From an uncultured Bacteroidales bacterium (GTDB lineage Bacteria; Bacteroidota; Bacteroidia; Bacteroidales; UBA932), in contig ONFK01000045.1 of assembly GCA_900317065.1 (NCBI GenBank), positions 1 to 16,822 on the forward strand: a DNA stretch of 16,822 nt, written 5' to 3'. A program made the position numbers and the translations under genes. The notes beneath the pieces are model-generated. The model made no database searches, was not told the origin of the DNA, and worked only from the letters and a program-made list of their open reading frames with translations. Positions within the stretch are counted from its first letter, which is position 1; each line of letters opens with the position of its first letter. This document shows positions 6,081 to 15,741 of this stretch, piece by piece.

Positions 6081-8873
6081 ATGGTTTCAAGGGTGTTCAG
6101 ATATCTGATTACAGGGATTTTTTTGCTTGTTCCCGTCCTGTCCTCCGGACAGTCCTCCTCCATCAGGGGCAATGTGACTGACCAGGAAGGAAACCCTGTC
6201 GATTTCGCAACCGTCGTCATCCAGCCTTCCGGGCAGTATGCAGTGACGGATGCCCAGGGAAACTTCAGTATCGCGAAGGTCCCTGCCGGGAAGACAAGGA
6301 TACAGATTTCTTTCTACGGCATGGAGACCATCGACACCACTGTGGTCATGTCAGCATTGAAATCCGCGGAATTCTTTTTCCGCATGACGGAAACTACCTT
6401 CTCTCTCGAGAATGTCACCGTAGTCGCAAAAAGGAACGATAGCGGCCACAGCACGGCATCCGAGATATCCCGCCAGGCGATGGACCACATGCAGACCAGT
6501 TCCCTTGGCGACATCATGGCGCTGCTCCCCGGCGTGCAGATAAGCAATCCCTCCCTCGATGAGGCCCAGTCGATATCTGTCCGGAACAAGGCAGGCACCA
6601 ACATGGCCAGCCTAGGAACCGCGGTACTCGTGGATGGCGCACCCGTCTCCAACAATGCTAACATGCAATTCCTCTCCACGGCCATTTCCGGCAACTCCAA
6701 GAACGAAGCCACATCGGGCTATGCCTCTACCGGAATAGATGTCCGCGGGCTGTCGACCGACAATGTAGAATCCGTGGAAATCATCCGCGGCATACCATCG
6801 GTCGAGTATGGCGACATGACATCCGGCGCAGTCCTTGTCAAGTCGAAGGCAGGACGCTCTCCGCTGACCCTGCGCTTCAAGACGAATCCCAATATCTACC
6901 AGGCCAGCGCAGCCAAGGGGTTCAAGTTGTCCGGCAAGGGCGGAGACCTTAATGTCAGCGGCGATTATGCATACAACCGCAAGGACCTGATCCGCGATTT
7001 CGACAGTTACCGCAGGGCGAATGCCAAGTTCCTGTGGTCGGTGATGCTCGACGGAAGCGGACGCTCCACTGCCAATACTTCCATAACCTTGACTTACGCC
7101 CGCGACCGCGCGAAGCTGAATCCCGATGCTTTCGGGCGCGACCAGAGCTGGGGCAACACCTATGGAGTCGCCTTCAACCACAACGGGCATGCGTTCGTCA
7201 ACAAGGGCTTGCTGAAGAATGTCAACTGGCTGATTTCCGGAAGTTACAACGACAAGGTCTCCCACATCGAATCTACCGCTACCAACGCCCTGAATCTGTA
7301 TTCGACGGCCATGGAGGATGGTGTCATATATACCAATACCCCCGGGCAGCGTGTCTACGACGCCGACGGCAACGAAATCACCAACGCGTCCGACCGCATG
7401 CTGAAGGGCGTCGTGCTGCCGTACAACTACTTCTATACCTATAGCATCTATGGCAAGGAGGTCGGGGTGTTCGCAAAGCTGAATGCAGATTTCTCCAGGA
7501 CCTGGGGTGATGTTACCGATAAACTGCTGGTGGGAACCGATTTCAAGACAGACGGCAACCTTGGCAAGGGGGCTGTCTATGACGATGATTTCCCACCGTA
7601 CAGGAATATCGATAACGCTTCGTCGGGATACCGCAAAAGGCCGTTCTATGATATCCCCTTCATCAACCAGCTCGGTTTCTATGCCGAAGACAATCTGCTT
7701 TGGCGTATAGGAGAGAGGGAACTGAATGTTACCGCCGGAGTCCGTTACGACCTGGTCAACAGCCTGACATCGCTGGCTCCCCGCATCAACGCCAGCTTCG
7801 ACATCTTCCCATGGATGACGGTCCGCGGTGGCTGGGGCATAGCTTCAAAAGCACCCACATCCATGTATCTGTATCCTAATTACGCCTACCTCGACAATAT
7901 CCTGTACAACGGCATGAGCGAGACACTGCCTGCCGAAGAGCGGCTGCTGGTGGCCAAGACCAGCGTGTTCAGCAGCGAGAATCCCGACCTGCAGATAGCC
8001 CGCAACCGCAAGGCGGAAATAGGGCTGGACTTTACGATAGCAAAGCGCATCAACGTGTCGGTCACGGCCTTTGACGAGCTGATGAAAAACGGCTACAGGC
8101 TAGGTCTGGACATCCCTTCATTCATCTGGTACCGCCTTGCTCCTTATGTGGTTGCCAGTGAAAATCCCGGTTCCCAGCCTACGCTCAAGCAAGGCACCGA
8201 ATACGGGCTCTTCTTCAATATCTATAAGCCGTACAACAATGTCAAGGCTTCTAACAGGGGCGTGGAGTATGAGATAGATTTCGGCCGTTTCGATGCCATC
8301 AGGACTTCTTTCTACCTGAATGGCGCCTGGAGTTACAGCACGAGCACCAACGCCTCCTACTCCTTCCAGACACGTACCAACGGGAGCAATCCCGAACATC
8401 ACATAGGTATTTACAATCCCGAGCGGCAACTTTCCCACGACGAAGACCTTGTAAGCACACTGCGGATCACGCACAATATACCCAGGATCGGTTTCGTGGT
8501 CACTCTGACCGCCCAGGCCGACTGGTACTGCCGCGAATGGGATACGTTCAACAATCCGGACATGTTCGTCAAGTACATATCTTACAAGGATGGCCAGGTC
8601 TACGATTTCGATCCCGCCCTGAAGAATGATCCCGAGTTCGGATATCTTTTCGTTACCCCCGACCCTACCCGCGAGGTGGTGGAAAACACTTCCTCGTACT
8701 TCCTCTTCAACCTGAATCTCACGAAGGAGATAGGCGATGCCATGACAGCATCGTTCTACGTGAACAATATTTTCAACTTCCGCCCTTCCGACCGCTATGA
8801 AACCTCGGGGGCCTTCCGGGAACTCGGTATCCCCATGTTCTTCGGATTCGAACTGAAAGTCAATATCAAATAA
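6081..8873 (+). CDS. TonB-dependent outer-membrane receptor with CarboxypepD_reg-like domain
   Basis: This 930-residue energised outer-membrane importer starts at ATG 6081; an in-frame TTG 24 bases upstream adds residues before the signal peptide and was rejected. Residues 1-23 are a signal peptide (MVSRVFRYLITGIFLLVPVL, ending SSG). Residues ~26-103 are a CarboxypepD_reg-like domain (IRGNVTDQEGNPVDFATVVI, then VTDAQGNFSI). A TonB-box-like NVTVVAKR lies at ~111-118. The plug follows, with SLGDIMALLPGVQISNP, TAVLVDGAPV and VESVEIIRGIPSVEYGDMTS. The rest is a 22-strand-type barrel ending GIPMFFGFELKVNIK. No SusD partner follows; a DUF4876 lipoprotein gene starts 9 bases downstream, as is usual for this receptor subtype. 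No clear -33/-7 pair was found upstream; TATCTTTA at 6039-6046 is a weak candidate. The ligand cannot be read from sequence. Confidence 0.95.
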   Translation: MVSRVFRYLITGIFLLVPVLSSGQSSSIRGNVTDQEGNPVDFATVVIQPSGQYAVTDAQGNFSIAKVPAGKTRIQISFYGMETIDTTVVMSALKSAEFFFRMTETTFSLENVTVVAKRNDSGHSTASEISRQAMDHMQTSSLGDIMALLPGVQISNPSLDEAQSISVRNKAGTNMASLGTAVLVDGAPVSNNANMQFLSTAISGNSKNEATSGYASTGIDVRGLSTDNVESVEIIRGIPSVEYGDMTSGAVLVKSKAGRSPLTLRFKTNPNIYQASAAKGFKLSGKGGDLNVSGDYAYNRKDLIRDFDSYRRANAKFLWSVMLDGSGRSTANTSITLTYARDRAKLNPDAFGRDQSWGNTYGVAFNHNGHAFVNKGLLKNVNWLISGSYNDKVSHIESTATNALNLYSTAMEDGVIYTNTPGQRVYDADGNEITNASDRMLKGVVLPYNYFYTYSIYGKEVGVFAKLNADFSRTWGDVTDKLLVGTDFKTDGNLGKGAVYDDDFPPYRNIDNASSGYRKRPFYDIPFINQLGFYAEDNLLWRIGERELNVTAGVRYDLVNSLTSLAPRINASFDIFPWMTVRGGWGIASKAPTSMYLYPNYAYLDNILYNGMSETLPAEERLLVAKTSVFSSENPDLQIARNRKAEIGLDFTIAKRINVSVTAFDELMKNGYRLGLDIPSFIWYRLAPYVVASENPGSQPTLKQGTEYGLFFNIYKPYNNVKASNRGVEYEIDFGRFDAIRTSFYLNGAWSYSTSTNASYSFQTRTNGSNPEHHIGIYNPERQLSHDEDLVSTLRITHNIPRIGFVVTLTAQADWYCREWDTFNNPDMFVKYISYKDGQVYDFDPALKNDPEFGYLFVTPDPTREVVENTSSYFLFNLNLTKEIGDAMTASFYVNNIFNFRPSDRYETSGAFRELGIPMFFGFELKVNIK

Positions 8874-8882
8874 ATAGTTATT

Positions 8883-10078
8883 ATGAAAAGATTTGTTTTG
8901 ATTCTCGCAGCCGCAGTCGCTGCCCTGACCATTTCTTCCTGCAAGAAGGACAATGGCACCAAAACCGTCACCGTCACCGTTTCGGTCGACGAATCCGCTG
9001 TCGAGGCTGGTATTGCCAAGCCCGATTCCTATGTAATCACAGTTACCAACAATTCCACCACTACGGCAGTTACCGCCAACACCGAGAACGGCAAGGCAGA
9101 GTTCTCCGGCCTTGTTCCCGGCATTTACAGCGTGGCTGCAAATGCAGTTGTTGTAACGGACGGTCGCCAGTATGTTTTTACCGGCACTGAGGCTTCTGTC
9201 GATGCTACGGACTTGTCTTCAAGGAAATCTATTATACCGGATGCAAGATCGGCGAAGGCGAATACGATACCTATTTCCGCGATCAGTTCTGGGAGGTCTA
9301 CAACAACTCCGCCGAGACTGTCTATGCCGACGGCCTCTGCATCACGACTCTTAGCAACAACTATGCAAGCTGGGACTGGAGCACCATTTACGAGTATGAT
9401 ATCCCCAATCCGGAGAAATACGTGTTCGTAAAGACTGTATGGCAGATTCCCGGAACAGGAAACCAGTATCCTATCAAGCCCGGCGAGTCTATCGTAATCG
9501 CCCAGTGGGGAACCGACCACACTGCCGAAACTCTTGGCACAAGCAATTCCATCAACCTCTCCGGTGCCGATTTCGAGGCCATCCTTGGTGAGTCCACCCT
9601 GTGGAACGGAACTGTCATTACCGACAACAAGGCTATCAACATGGACCGCGTAATCGAGACCGGATTTGCCATGCCTCAGTGGCTTGTCTCTGTCGGCGAC
9701 GATGCCATCGTCCTCTTCAAGCCCAGCCAGGCTCTTGTCAACGAGAACTTTATTGCCAGCACCAACGGTGGCTACACCGATGCCCGCGAAATTCTCCGTT
9801 CCGACATCCTCGACGCAGTCCAGTGGCGTACAAATGAGGAAGACGGCCTCAAGGAAGGTGGACTGTTCCTTCCTTCGGATATCGATGCAGGATTCAAGTT
9901 CCTTGGCGCTAGCTATACAGGAGAGAGTTTCTCCCGCAAGGTGGCTTACACCCGAGAGGACGGAACCGTCGTATACCAGGACACCAACAATTCTACCAAC
10001 GATTTTGAGAAGAACACAAAACCTCAGGTCCGTCGCAACGGAGCAGGCGTACCTTCTTGGAATACTTGGGCTAAGTAA
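8883..10078 (+). pseudogene. DUF4876 family lipoprotein, interrupted by a frameshift near 9212
   Basis: The first frame encodes a lipoprotein signal (MKRFVLILAAAVAALTISSC, lipid Cys20) and a beta-rich domain through TGTEASVDATD. It then turns into low-complexity Ser/Thr/Arg residues typical of a wrong frame and stops at 9431. The family-like sequence resumes in another frame without a start codon: LVFKEIYYTGC, YFRDQFWEVYNNSAETVYADG, then GNQYPIKPGESIVIAQWG, down to the TAA at 10078. Restoring one base near 9212 joins them as ...VDATD-LVFKEIYYTG..., giving about 398 residues, close to normal family length. The junction may also have lost more than one base, since the linker looks short. Expected place: outer-membrane lipoprotein, partner of the receptor 9 bases upstream. 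The middle resembles a lamin-tail-like beta fold. It is either a broken gene or a one-base sequencing error; the second is quite possible because both parts look well conserved. Confidence 0.85.
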
Positions 10079-10084
10079 TTGGAT

Positions 10085-11611
10085 ATGAATAAGATTGTTC
10101 CTATCGTCATAGCTCTGTGCCTGGGCGGTTATTCCGCCCTGGCACAGGGTGTTTATACTCCCGTCGAACTCGGGCAGATGGAAGACCGTTCGCTTTGGAC
10201 TTCTTCCGACAATGCTGCTGCCTTCAGTTTTGACCCGTTGCCATATTTCGGCACGGTAGGCGTGACCGCATCACGGCTGGACGGCGGATACCGTCCTGCC
10301 CAGCAGGCATCGGCTTCTACCTCGGTTGCTGCGGGCGCTTCGGGGAATGCGACGGTGGGAAGAATCAACTTGATCGGAGATTTCGCATTCAGGAATATCT
10401 TCGACAGCGGTTGCAATTACAACACCAATCTTTATGAGGTGGCGGACGATATGCCTTACTACATCCTCGACAGCAATCCCAGCCGGTGGATACGTCAGGA
10501 ATACGAAATGCAGGTAAAGGCCTCCGCTCCACTCTCGGATAACCTTTCCGCCGGTATGATAGTGCATTACACCGACAAGGTGGGCGCCAAGCAGAAAGAT
10601 CCCCGCTGCGAGACATATGTGATGGACATAGATCTCCGCCCTTCGTTTGCATTCAGATTTGGCGGCAATCACGTTATAGGCCTTTCCGGCTTGTTCATCT
10701 ATGACTACGAAAGGGCCTATCCTTCCAACAACAACTACAGGATAGACCAGAAGACGGTCTGTACTCTCGGGCTCGGCGAGGTAAACAATTCTTACGTTGG
10801 CGGTAATAACGGCCTCAAGGAATACTATTACAACAAATACCTCTATGGCGGAGCATTGCAATATGCGTTCGAGGGCGACTTGACCGTACGTACGCAGATC
10901 AAGGCCGTAACTGGTTCCACCGAGGTGCAGCATAAGAAGTCCCTGCCGGAAAGCAAAGGGCGCACCGAGACCATGCGTCTCGATGCATCGGCTCTTGTCC
11001 TGTGGGGAGAAAAGCATGACAACAGGCTGGACATAAGCGCTTTATATCGCACTACCGATGGTATCGAGAAAGTGCAGCAGCTCGACAAGACTGCTTTCAA
11101 TCAGAAATGGGTGACAATCGCCCAGAACATGATGAGTTCCTACAATCGCCTGGAGGCATCTGTCGGATACGACCATCTTTTCGGCCTCGACGAACTGTCG
11201 TACAACTGGAGCGTGGGAGCCCTGGCCGGAATCTCCATGGAAGATGATACCTATTCCATACCATCTTCCACTTACAATTGGACACGCCTCGAAGCAGAAG
11301 CCTTCGGTGCGCACAATTTCAAATTTAAAGCAGGCTCGCTTTTCATACGTGCCGGAGCAGGCTACGGAAAGAGCCTTGGCGGGGAATATGTGTACGGTGG
11401 CTCCAAGACCGATTCCCAAGCCATCAACTTGTACAAGGAAGACATAGAGTTTTATACTTCGGACAACGCAAAGGCGGAATTGTCCGCAATATGGAGCCTG
11501 AGGCATCGCAAGGCCAGTTTCAATCTTGGTTTGGATGCCGTTTGCAAAAAATCTTTGACATCCGGCGGAGCCCGCATTGCCGCAGGCCTGTCTTTCGATG
11601 TATTTTTCTGA
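10085..11611 (+). CDS. DUF6850 family outer-membrane beta-barrel protein
   Basis: This 508-residue protein starts at ATG 10085, 6 bases after the DUF4876 stop; an in-frame TTG two codons earlier was rejected. The signal peptide is MNKIVPIVIALCLGGYSALA, followed by Q. The mature protein is full of alternating amphipathic strands rich in Tyr, Gly and Ala (SAGMIVHYTDKVGAKQ, HVIGLSGLFIYDYERAYPS, RLEASVGYDHLFGLDELSYN) and ends in Phe (ARIAAGLSFDVFF), as outer-membrane barrels do. The order receptor, DUF4876, DUF6850 is a recurring gene set in Bacteroidales, which supports the name. No TonB box or plug is seen, so it is probably not itself an energised importer. Its role is unknown; it could anchor or pass material handled by the lipoprotein or the peptidases downstream, which is inference. 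The next gene starts 3 bases later. Confidence 0.85.
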   Translation: MNKIVPIVIALCLGGYSALAQGVYTPVELGQMEDRSLWTSSDNAAAFSFDPLPYFGTVGVTASRLDGGYRPAQQASASTSVAAGASGNATVGRINLIGDFAFRNIFDSGCNYNTNLYEVADDMPYYILDSNPSRWIRQEYEMQVKASAPLSDNLSAGMIVHYTDKVGAKQKDPRCETYVMDIDLRPSFAFRFGGNHVIGLSGLFIYDYERAYPSNNNYRIDQKTVCTLGLGEVNNSYVGGNNGLKEYYYNKYLYGGALQYAFEGDLTVRTQIKAVTGSTEVQHKKSLPESKGRTETMRLDASALVLWGEKHDNRLDISALYRTTDGIEKVQQLDKTAFNQKWVTIAQNMMSSYNRLEASVGYDHLFGLDELSYNWSVGALAGISMEDDTYSIPSSTYNWTRLEAEAFGAHNFKFKAGSLFIRAGAGYGKSLGGEYVYGGSKTDSQAINLYKEDIEFYTSDNAKAELSAIWSLRHRKASFNLGLDAVCKKSLTSGGARIAAGLSFDVFF

Positions 11612-11614
11612 TAT

Positions 11615-13651
11615 ATGAAGAAGATTACGATACTGTTGAGTCTGATGCTCTCCAGCGTGGCGTTGTACGCTCAAGGATTTGCCATAGTGGCAGATAAGGA
11701 TTCATACGAACATTGCAGGCCTCAACTCGAGGCCTACGCTGCATCTGTAAGGGCCGATGGTTATGATGCATTCGTGGCTGCAGGCAAATGGGAAACACCC
11801 GAAGAAGTCCGTGATTCCCTGCGCCGCTGGCACGATACGCGCGCCCTTGAAGGCTGTGTATTCGTGGGCGAAATCCCCGTGCCGATGATCCGCAAGGCAC
11901 AGCACCTGACATCCGCGTTCAAGATGGATGAACTCGCTTTCCCCATGCGGGATTCTTCGGTGCCGTCCGATCGTTTCTACGACGACTTCGACCTGGTTTT
12001 CCGTCCTTTCGGCCGAGACAGCGTGGAAACCCGCTTTTTCTATTATGAACTCGCCCCGGACTCCCCTCAGGAAATCACCTGCGACATATTCTCCGGCCGC
12101 ATCCATCCATCGGACAAATTCCAGGACCGTTACACCGAACTGTCGAAATATCTTACTAAACTGGTGCGCCTTCGCGGCGAAAACAATGAACTCGACAAAG
12201 TGATGTCATACACCGGAGAGGGCTCCTTCTCCGACAGCATGATAGCATGGAAGGACGAGACCGTCACCCTGCAGGAACAGGTGCCGGGAGCTTTCAACAG
12301 CATAGACGGAGCCAAGTTCTATGTTTTCTATCAGTTCCCTTACATGAAAGATGCGGTGCTCAAGGAATGCCGGCGCGACGACCTCGACCTGGTCCTCTTC
12401 CATTGCCACGGCACCCCGGATCGCCAGTGGATACAGAATTCGCCGCCGGCGACATACGACGATGAGTATTATGCCGCTGCAAAACTCCAGGCCCGCCTTG
12501 CCGTGAGGCGCAAAGTCCGTTCCGGCTCCTCACCCGCGGAAGCAAAGGCCTCTGTGATGGAGCGTTACGGCCTCGATTCCACCTGGGTGGCCGACAGCTT
12601 CGATCCCGAGGTGATGAAAGCGGATTCTCTGCAGGACATACGTCTCGGAATCGTCCTGGAAGACGTCTGGGCGGCAAAGCCCAATGCCCGCATGTATATC
12701 TTCGATGCATGCTACAACGGGGATTTCCGCGAAGAAGACAATATCGCCTCGCGATACATCTTCTCTGACGGAAATGCTGTCGTAGGCCTCGGGAATACCG
12801 TGAACGTGCTGCAGGACAAGGCCTCCAGCACTTATCTCGGACTCCTCACACAGGGATATACAGTAGGTGAATGGCACCGCCGTACAGCTATCCTTGAATC
12901 GCACGTCATAGGAGATCCGGCCTTCCACTTCGCTCCGACCAAACTGACGGTGAAAGACCCCTACATCACCCCTGGGGACGACCTTCTGGAAATCGTGAAG
13001 AACGGGGAAGGATTCATGGAACGCCTGAATGCGCTCACGCTGCTGAAGCACGACGACATCGACCGCTATCGCGAAGGACTCCGCGCCGCGCTGGAAGATC
13101 CCTATGAGTATACCCGCCGCAAGGCTACATACTATCTATGCCGCGTGGGCAACCCCGACGACATCCCGGCCGTGCTGAAGGCGTATTTCGAAGATATAAA
13201 CGCCAAGCGCATCGCCTTCAACATCACCAACAACTCCGCATGTTTCCCGGACAGCACCTTCCTTAAAGCATTCGACGCTGCCGACAAGTCTTTCATTCAT
13301 TCCGGCATGGACGACGGGAGAAAGGCCCTCGTCAGCGCCGTGGGGCTCAAGGATTATGCTGCAGAGGCGATCTCCAGGCATGGCAGCGACAAGCGCGGGC
13401 GTGCTTCCATGCTGCATATCCTGCGCAACAACCCTTATCCCGAGCTTGCACCGGAGCTGGTGAAACTGGTCAAGGACGAGACTGAACCCCTGAACATACG
13501 CGTGGTGGTAGCCGAGGCTCTGGGATGGTACACCGTTGCATACAACAGGGACTGGATCGTAGATGAGCTCCGCGATTATCATCCTGCCGAGCCTGAATTG
13601 CAGGACGAAGTTACCCGTACAGTAGGACGTTTAAATGTTTATCTGCGATGA
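11615..13651 (+). CDS. Secreted gingipain-like (clan CD) cysteine peptidase with HEAT-like repeats, copy 1
   Basis: This encodes 678 residues. The signal peptide is MKKITILLSLMLSSVALYAQ. Residues ~80-130 carry a C25-like N-terminal block, CVFVGEIPVPMIRKAQ then VPSDRFYDDFDLVF. The caspase-type core has the His motif LVLFHCHGTPD (His265 before Gly) and the Cys motif MYIFDACYNGDF (Cys366), the usual clan CD dyad. The core closes with ESHVIGDPAFHF (~428-439), similar to the GDPxL end of C25 peptidases. Residues ~450-678 are helical pairs resembling HEAT repeats (YEYTRRKATYYLCRVGNPDD, NIRVVVAEALGWY). No type IX secretion C-terminal domain is visible, so it may remain in the periplasm or leave by another route. 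It is a paralogue of the next gene, overlapping it by 4 bases (ATGA), and starts 3 bases after the barrel gene. Cleavage specificity is unknown. Confidence 0.85.
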   Translation: MKKITILLSLMLSSVALYAQGFAIVADKDSYEHCRPQLEAYAASVRADGYDAFVAAGKWETPEEVRDSLRRWHDTRALEGCVFVGEIPVPMIRKAQHLTSAFKMDELAFPMRDSSVPSDRFYDDFDLVFRPFGRDSVETRFFYYELAPDSPQEITCDIFSGRIHPSDKFQDRYTELSKYLTKLVRLRGENNELDKVMSYTGEGSFSDSMIAWKDETVTLQEQVPGAFNSIDGAKFYVFYQFPYMKDAVLKECRRDDLDLVLFHCHGTPDRQWIQNSPPATYDDEYYAAAKLQARLAVRRKVRSGSSPAEAKASVMERYGLDSTWVADSFDPEVMKADSLQDIRLGIVLEDVWAAKPNARMYIFDACYNGDFREEDNIASRYIFSDGNAVVGLGNTVNVLQDKASSTYLGLLTQGYTVGEWHRRTAILESHVIGDPAFHFAPTKLTVKDPYITPGDDLLEIVKNGEGFMERLNALTLLKHDDIDRYREGLRAALEDPYEYTRRKATYYLCRVGNPDDIPAVLKAYFEDINAKRIAFNITNNSACFPDSTFLKAFDAADKSFIHSGMDDGRKALVSAVGLKDYAAEAISRHGSDKRGRASMLHILRNNPYPELAPELVKLVKDETEPLNIRVVVAEALGWYTVAYNRDWIVDELRDYHPAEPELQDEVTRTVGRLNVYLR

Positions 13652-15741
13652 AAAAGATTCTGACCATAATACTTCTGGCCGCAACTTGCGTGGCAACCCA
13701 GGCAAGGAACGTTTTCGGCATTTTCATCGACAGCCGCACATACGCTGCCTGCAGTTCCGAGGTGGACGCTTATCGCGACGTCCTTCGCCAGGAAGGCCTG
13801 GACGCACGCATCTTTTCTGCCGACTGGCAGACCCCCGAACAGGTGCGTGAGCGCATTCGCAGCCTTGCTGCCGACGGCCGCCATCCTCTCGAAGGGGTCG
13901 TGTTCATAGGAGATATTCCCATAGCCATGATCCGTGAGGCCCAGTGGCTCACCACGGCATTCAAGATGAATGAGCAGCGCTTCCCGATTTTCGAGTCCAG
14001 CGTCGCGTCCGACCGCTACTACGACGATTTCGGACTGGATTTCGAACTCATCAGCCGCGACCCTGACCATGAAGGCGTATCCTATTACCGCCTTACCGAG
14101 AAGGGTGACGTGCATATTTCCTGCGACATCTACTCAGGGCGTATCAAGGTGCCTCAGTGCATGACCGATGCTGGCATGGATTCGGACGAACTGATGCGCG
14201 CTTATCTGCGCAAGGTTGTCGCCGCACATCGCGAGGCCAATCCTCTGGACAAGTTCGCTTTCTTCTATGGAAACGGATATAATTCCGAGGACATGAATAT
14301 CTGGCGCCAGCGTCCCATCCAGTACAAGGAATACTTCCCTTACGCCTTCCGAAAGGCTTCCGGCAACCGTTTCCTTAATTTCCATCAGGAGAAGGAAATG
14401 AAGTGGAACCTTTTCACGGAACTCCAGCGCGACGATGTCGACCTGTTCCAGTTCACCGAGCACGGTGCCCCTGAAACCCAGTATATCAGCCCGAGCGGCG
14501 AGGCCCGTAGCATCGACGAGAACCTATACAATCTCAAGCGTGTCACCGCCAGGCAGTATCTGCGCTGGAAAGGCACCAAGGAAGATGAAAGGTTCCAGCG
14601 TGCAGCACTGGATTCTGTATTCCATCTGTCCCGCGAGATTGTCAGCGACTCTTCCCTTGCCGCCTTTGCGAAAGACGATTCGCTCATCCAGCGCAACGCC
14701 AATATTTATCAGGACGAGCTTGCCTACGTGCGCAGCAATCCCCGCGTGGTAATCCTTAACGCCTGCTTCAACGGCTCTTTCCACAATCCGGAAGGCTATG
14801 TGGCTGGGGTTCACGTCTTCGGCCCGGGGAAATGCGTCGCAGTCCAGGGCAATACCGTGAACGCCCTGCAGGACAAGTGGGAGGACAAGCTGCTTGGCTA
14901 TCTCTCCGAAGGCCTCAGGATAGGATTCTGGCAGCAGGAGTTCACCTTCCTCGAGAGCCACATCATAGGAGATCCTACCTTCCGCTTCAGCCCGCACGAC
15001 AAGGCGGAATCCAAGCGTGCTGCAAGGCTGGAGAAGGACCTTGTCAGCCACCGTCACGATGCCAGGACTTGGAATAAGTACCTTAGGTCGGAATATCCGA
15101 ACGACAGGGCTGCGGCCATCCTGCATCTGGCCGATGCCGGCAAGGCTTTGGAACTCCTCAAGGAAGATCCTTCATGGGTCGTGCGCATCAGTGCTTTCGA
15201 TGTGCTCCGCAGAACTGCCGGCGACGAGGCCGAAGAAGCGATTCTCACGGCAGTGAACGATCCTTTTGAACTGGTAGTCCGCCAGGCCTGCCGTTTCGCA
15301 TCCGCCCGTGGCGATGCCGGCAGGGACAGCTCTCTGGTGCGCGCCATGGAGAAGTTGATGAAGTATAACCAGGATCTGGCCCGAGTCAACTGGGATGCAG
15401 ACGATGCCCTAACGATGATGCGCGGGCACGTGCATCTGGACGAAGAACTGGCAAAGGCTGCAGATTCTGCCCTCCCCGGCATGCAGCGCATCTACGCTAT
15501 GCGCAGTTTCCGAAATTACCGCTATCTCAAGGCTGTGCCTGTGCTGCTTGCCAATGCAGGAGATACCGCTCTGGATGTCAATGTCCGCCAGGTCGCCATG
15601 GAGACGCTCGGGTGGTTTGATTGTGCTCCCGTGCGCGGTCATATCGTGGCTGTCCTGAAGCAGATGATAGAGAATGAGCAGGATATGCCGGAGGTTTTAA
15701 AAAGCGAGAATCTCAAGACTCAGAAAAGGCTGTCAGAATGA
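13648..15741 (+). CDS. Secreted gingipain-like (clan CD) cysteine peptidase with HEAT-like repeats, copy 2
   Basis: This 697-residue paralogue of the preceding protein is co-linear with it over its whole length. The signal peptide is MKKILTIILLAATCVATQA. Matching blocks are GVVFIGDIPIAMIREAQWLT (~83-102), VASDRYYDDFGLDFEL, the His motif VDLFQFTEHGAPETQY (His272), the Cys motif VVILNACFNGSFHN (Cys373), CVAVQGNTVNALQDKW and ESHIIGDPTFRFSP. The C-terminal ~250 residues form HEAT-like helical pairs (SWVVRISAFDVLRRTAGDEA, VNVRQVAMETLGWFD). The dyad is intact, so it is probably active. Differences from copy 1 around the His (FTEHGAPETQYIS, not FHCHGTPDRQW) suggest a different specificity. The start ATG overlaps the previous stop and its own stop overlaps the next start, so translation of all three is likely coupled. 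Confidence 0.85.
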   Translation: MKKILTIILLAATCVATQARNVFGIFIDSRTYAACSSEVDAYRDVLRQEGLDARIFSADWQTPEQVRERIRSLAADGRHPLEGVVFIGDIPIAMIREAQWLTTAFKMNEQRFPIFESSVASDRYYDDFGLDFELISRDPDHEGVSYYRLTEKGDVHISCDIYSGRIKVPQCMTDAGMDSDELMRAYLRKVVAAHREANPLDKFAFFYGNGYNSEDMNIWRQRPIQYKEYFPYAFRKASGNRFLNFHQEKEMKWNLFTELQRDDVDLFQFTEHGAPETQYISPSGEARSIDENLYNLKRVTARQYLRWKGTKEDERFQRAALDSVFHLSREIVSDSSLAAFAKDDSLIQRNANIYQDELAYVRSNPRVVILNACFNGSFHNPEGYVAGVHVFGPGKCVAVQGNTVNALQDKWEDKLLGYLSEGLRIGFWQQEFTFLESHIIGDPTFRFSPHDKAESKRAARLEKDLVSHRHDARTWNKYLRSEYPNDRAAAILHLADAGKALELLKEDPSWVVRISAFDVLRRTAGDEAEEAILTAVNDPFELVVRQACRFASARGDAGRDSSLVRAMEKLMKYNQDLARVNWDADDALTMMRGHVHLDEELAKAADSALPGMQRIYAMRSFRNYRYLKAVPVLLANAGDTALDVNVRQVAMETLGWFDCAPVRGHIVAVLKQMIENEQDMPEVLKSENLKTQKRLSE

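Noticed and set aside
9422..10078. Independent gene starting at GTG 9422
   Set aside because: Family-like sequence in the same frame extends upstream to about 9212 without a start, so it is the second part of the frameshifted DUF4876 gene.
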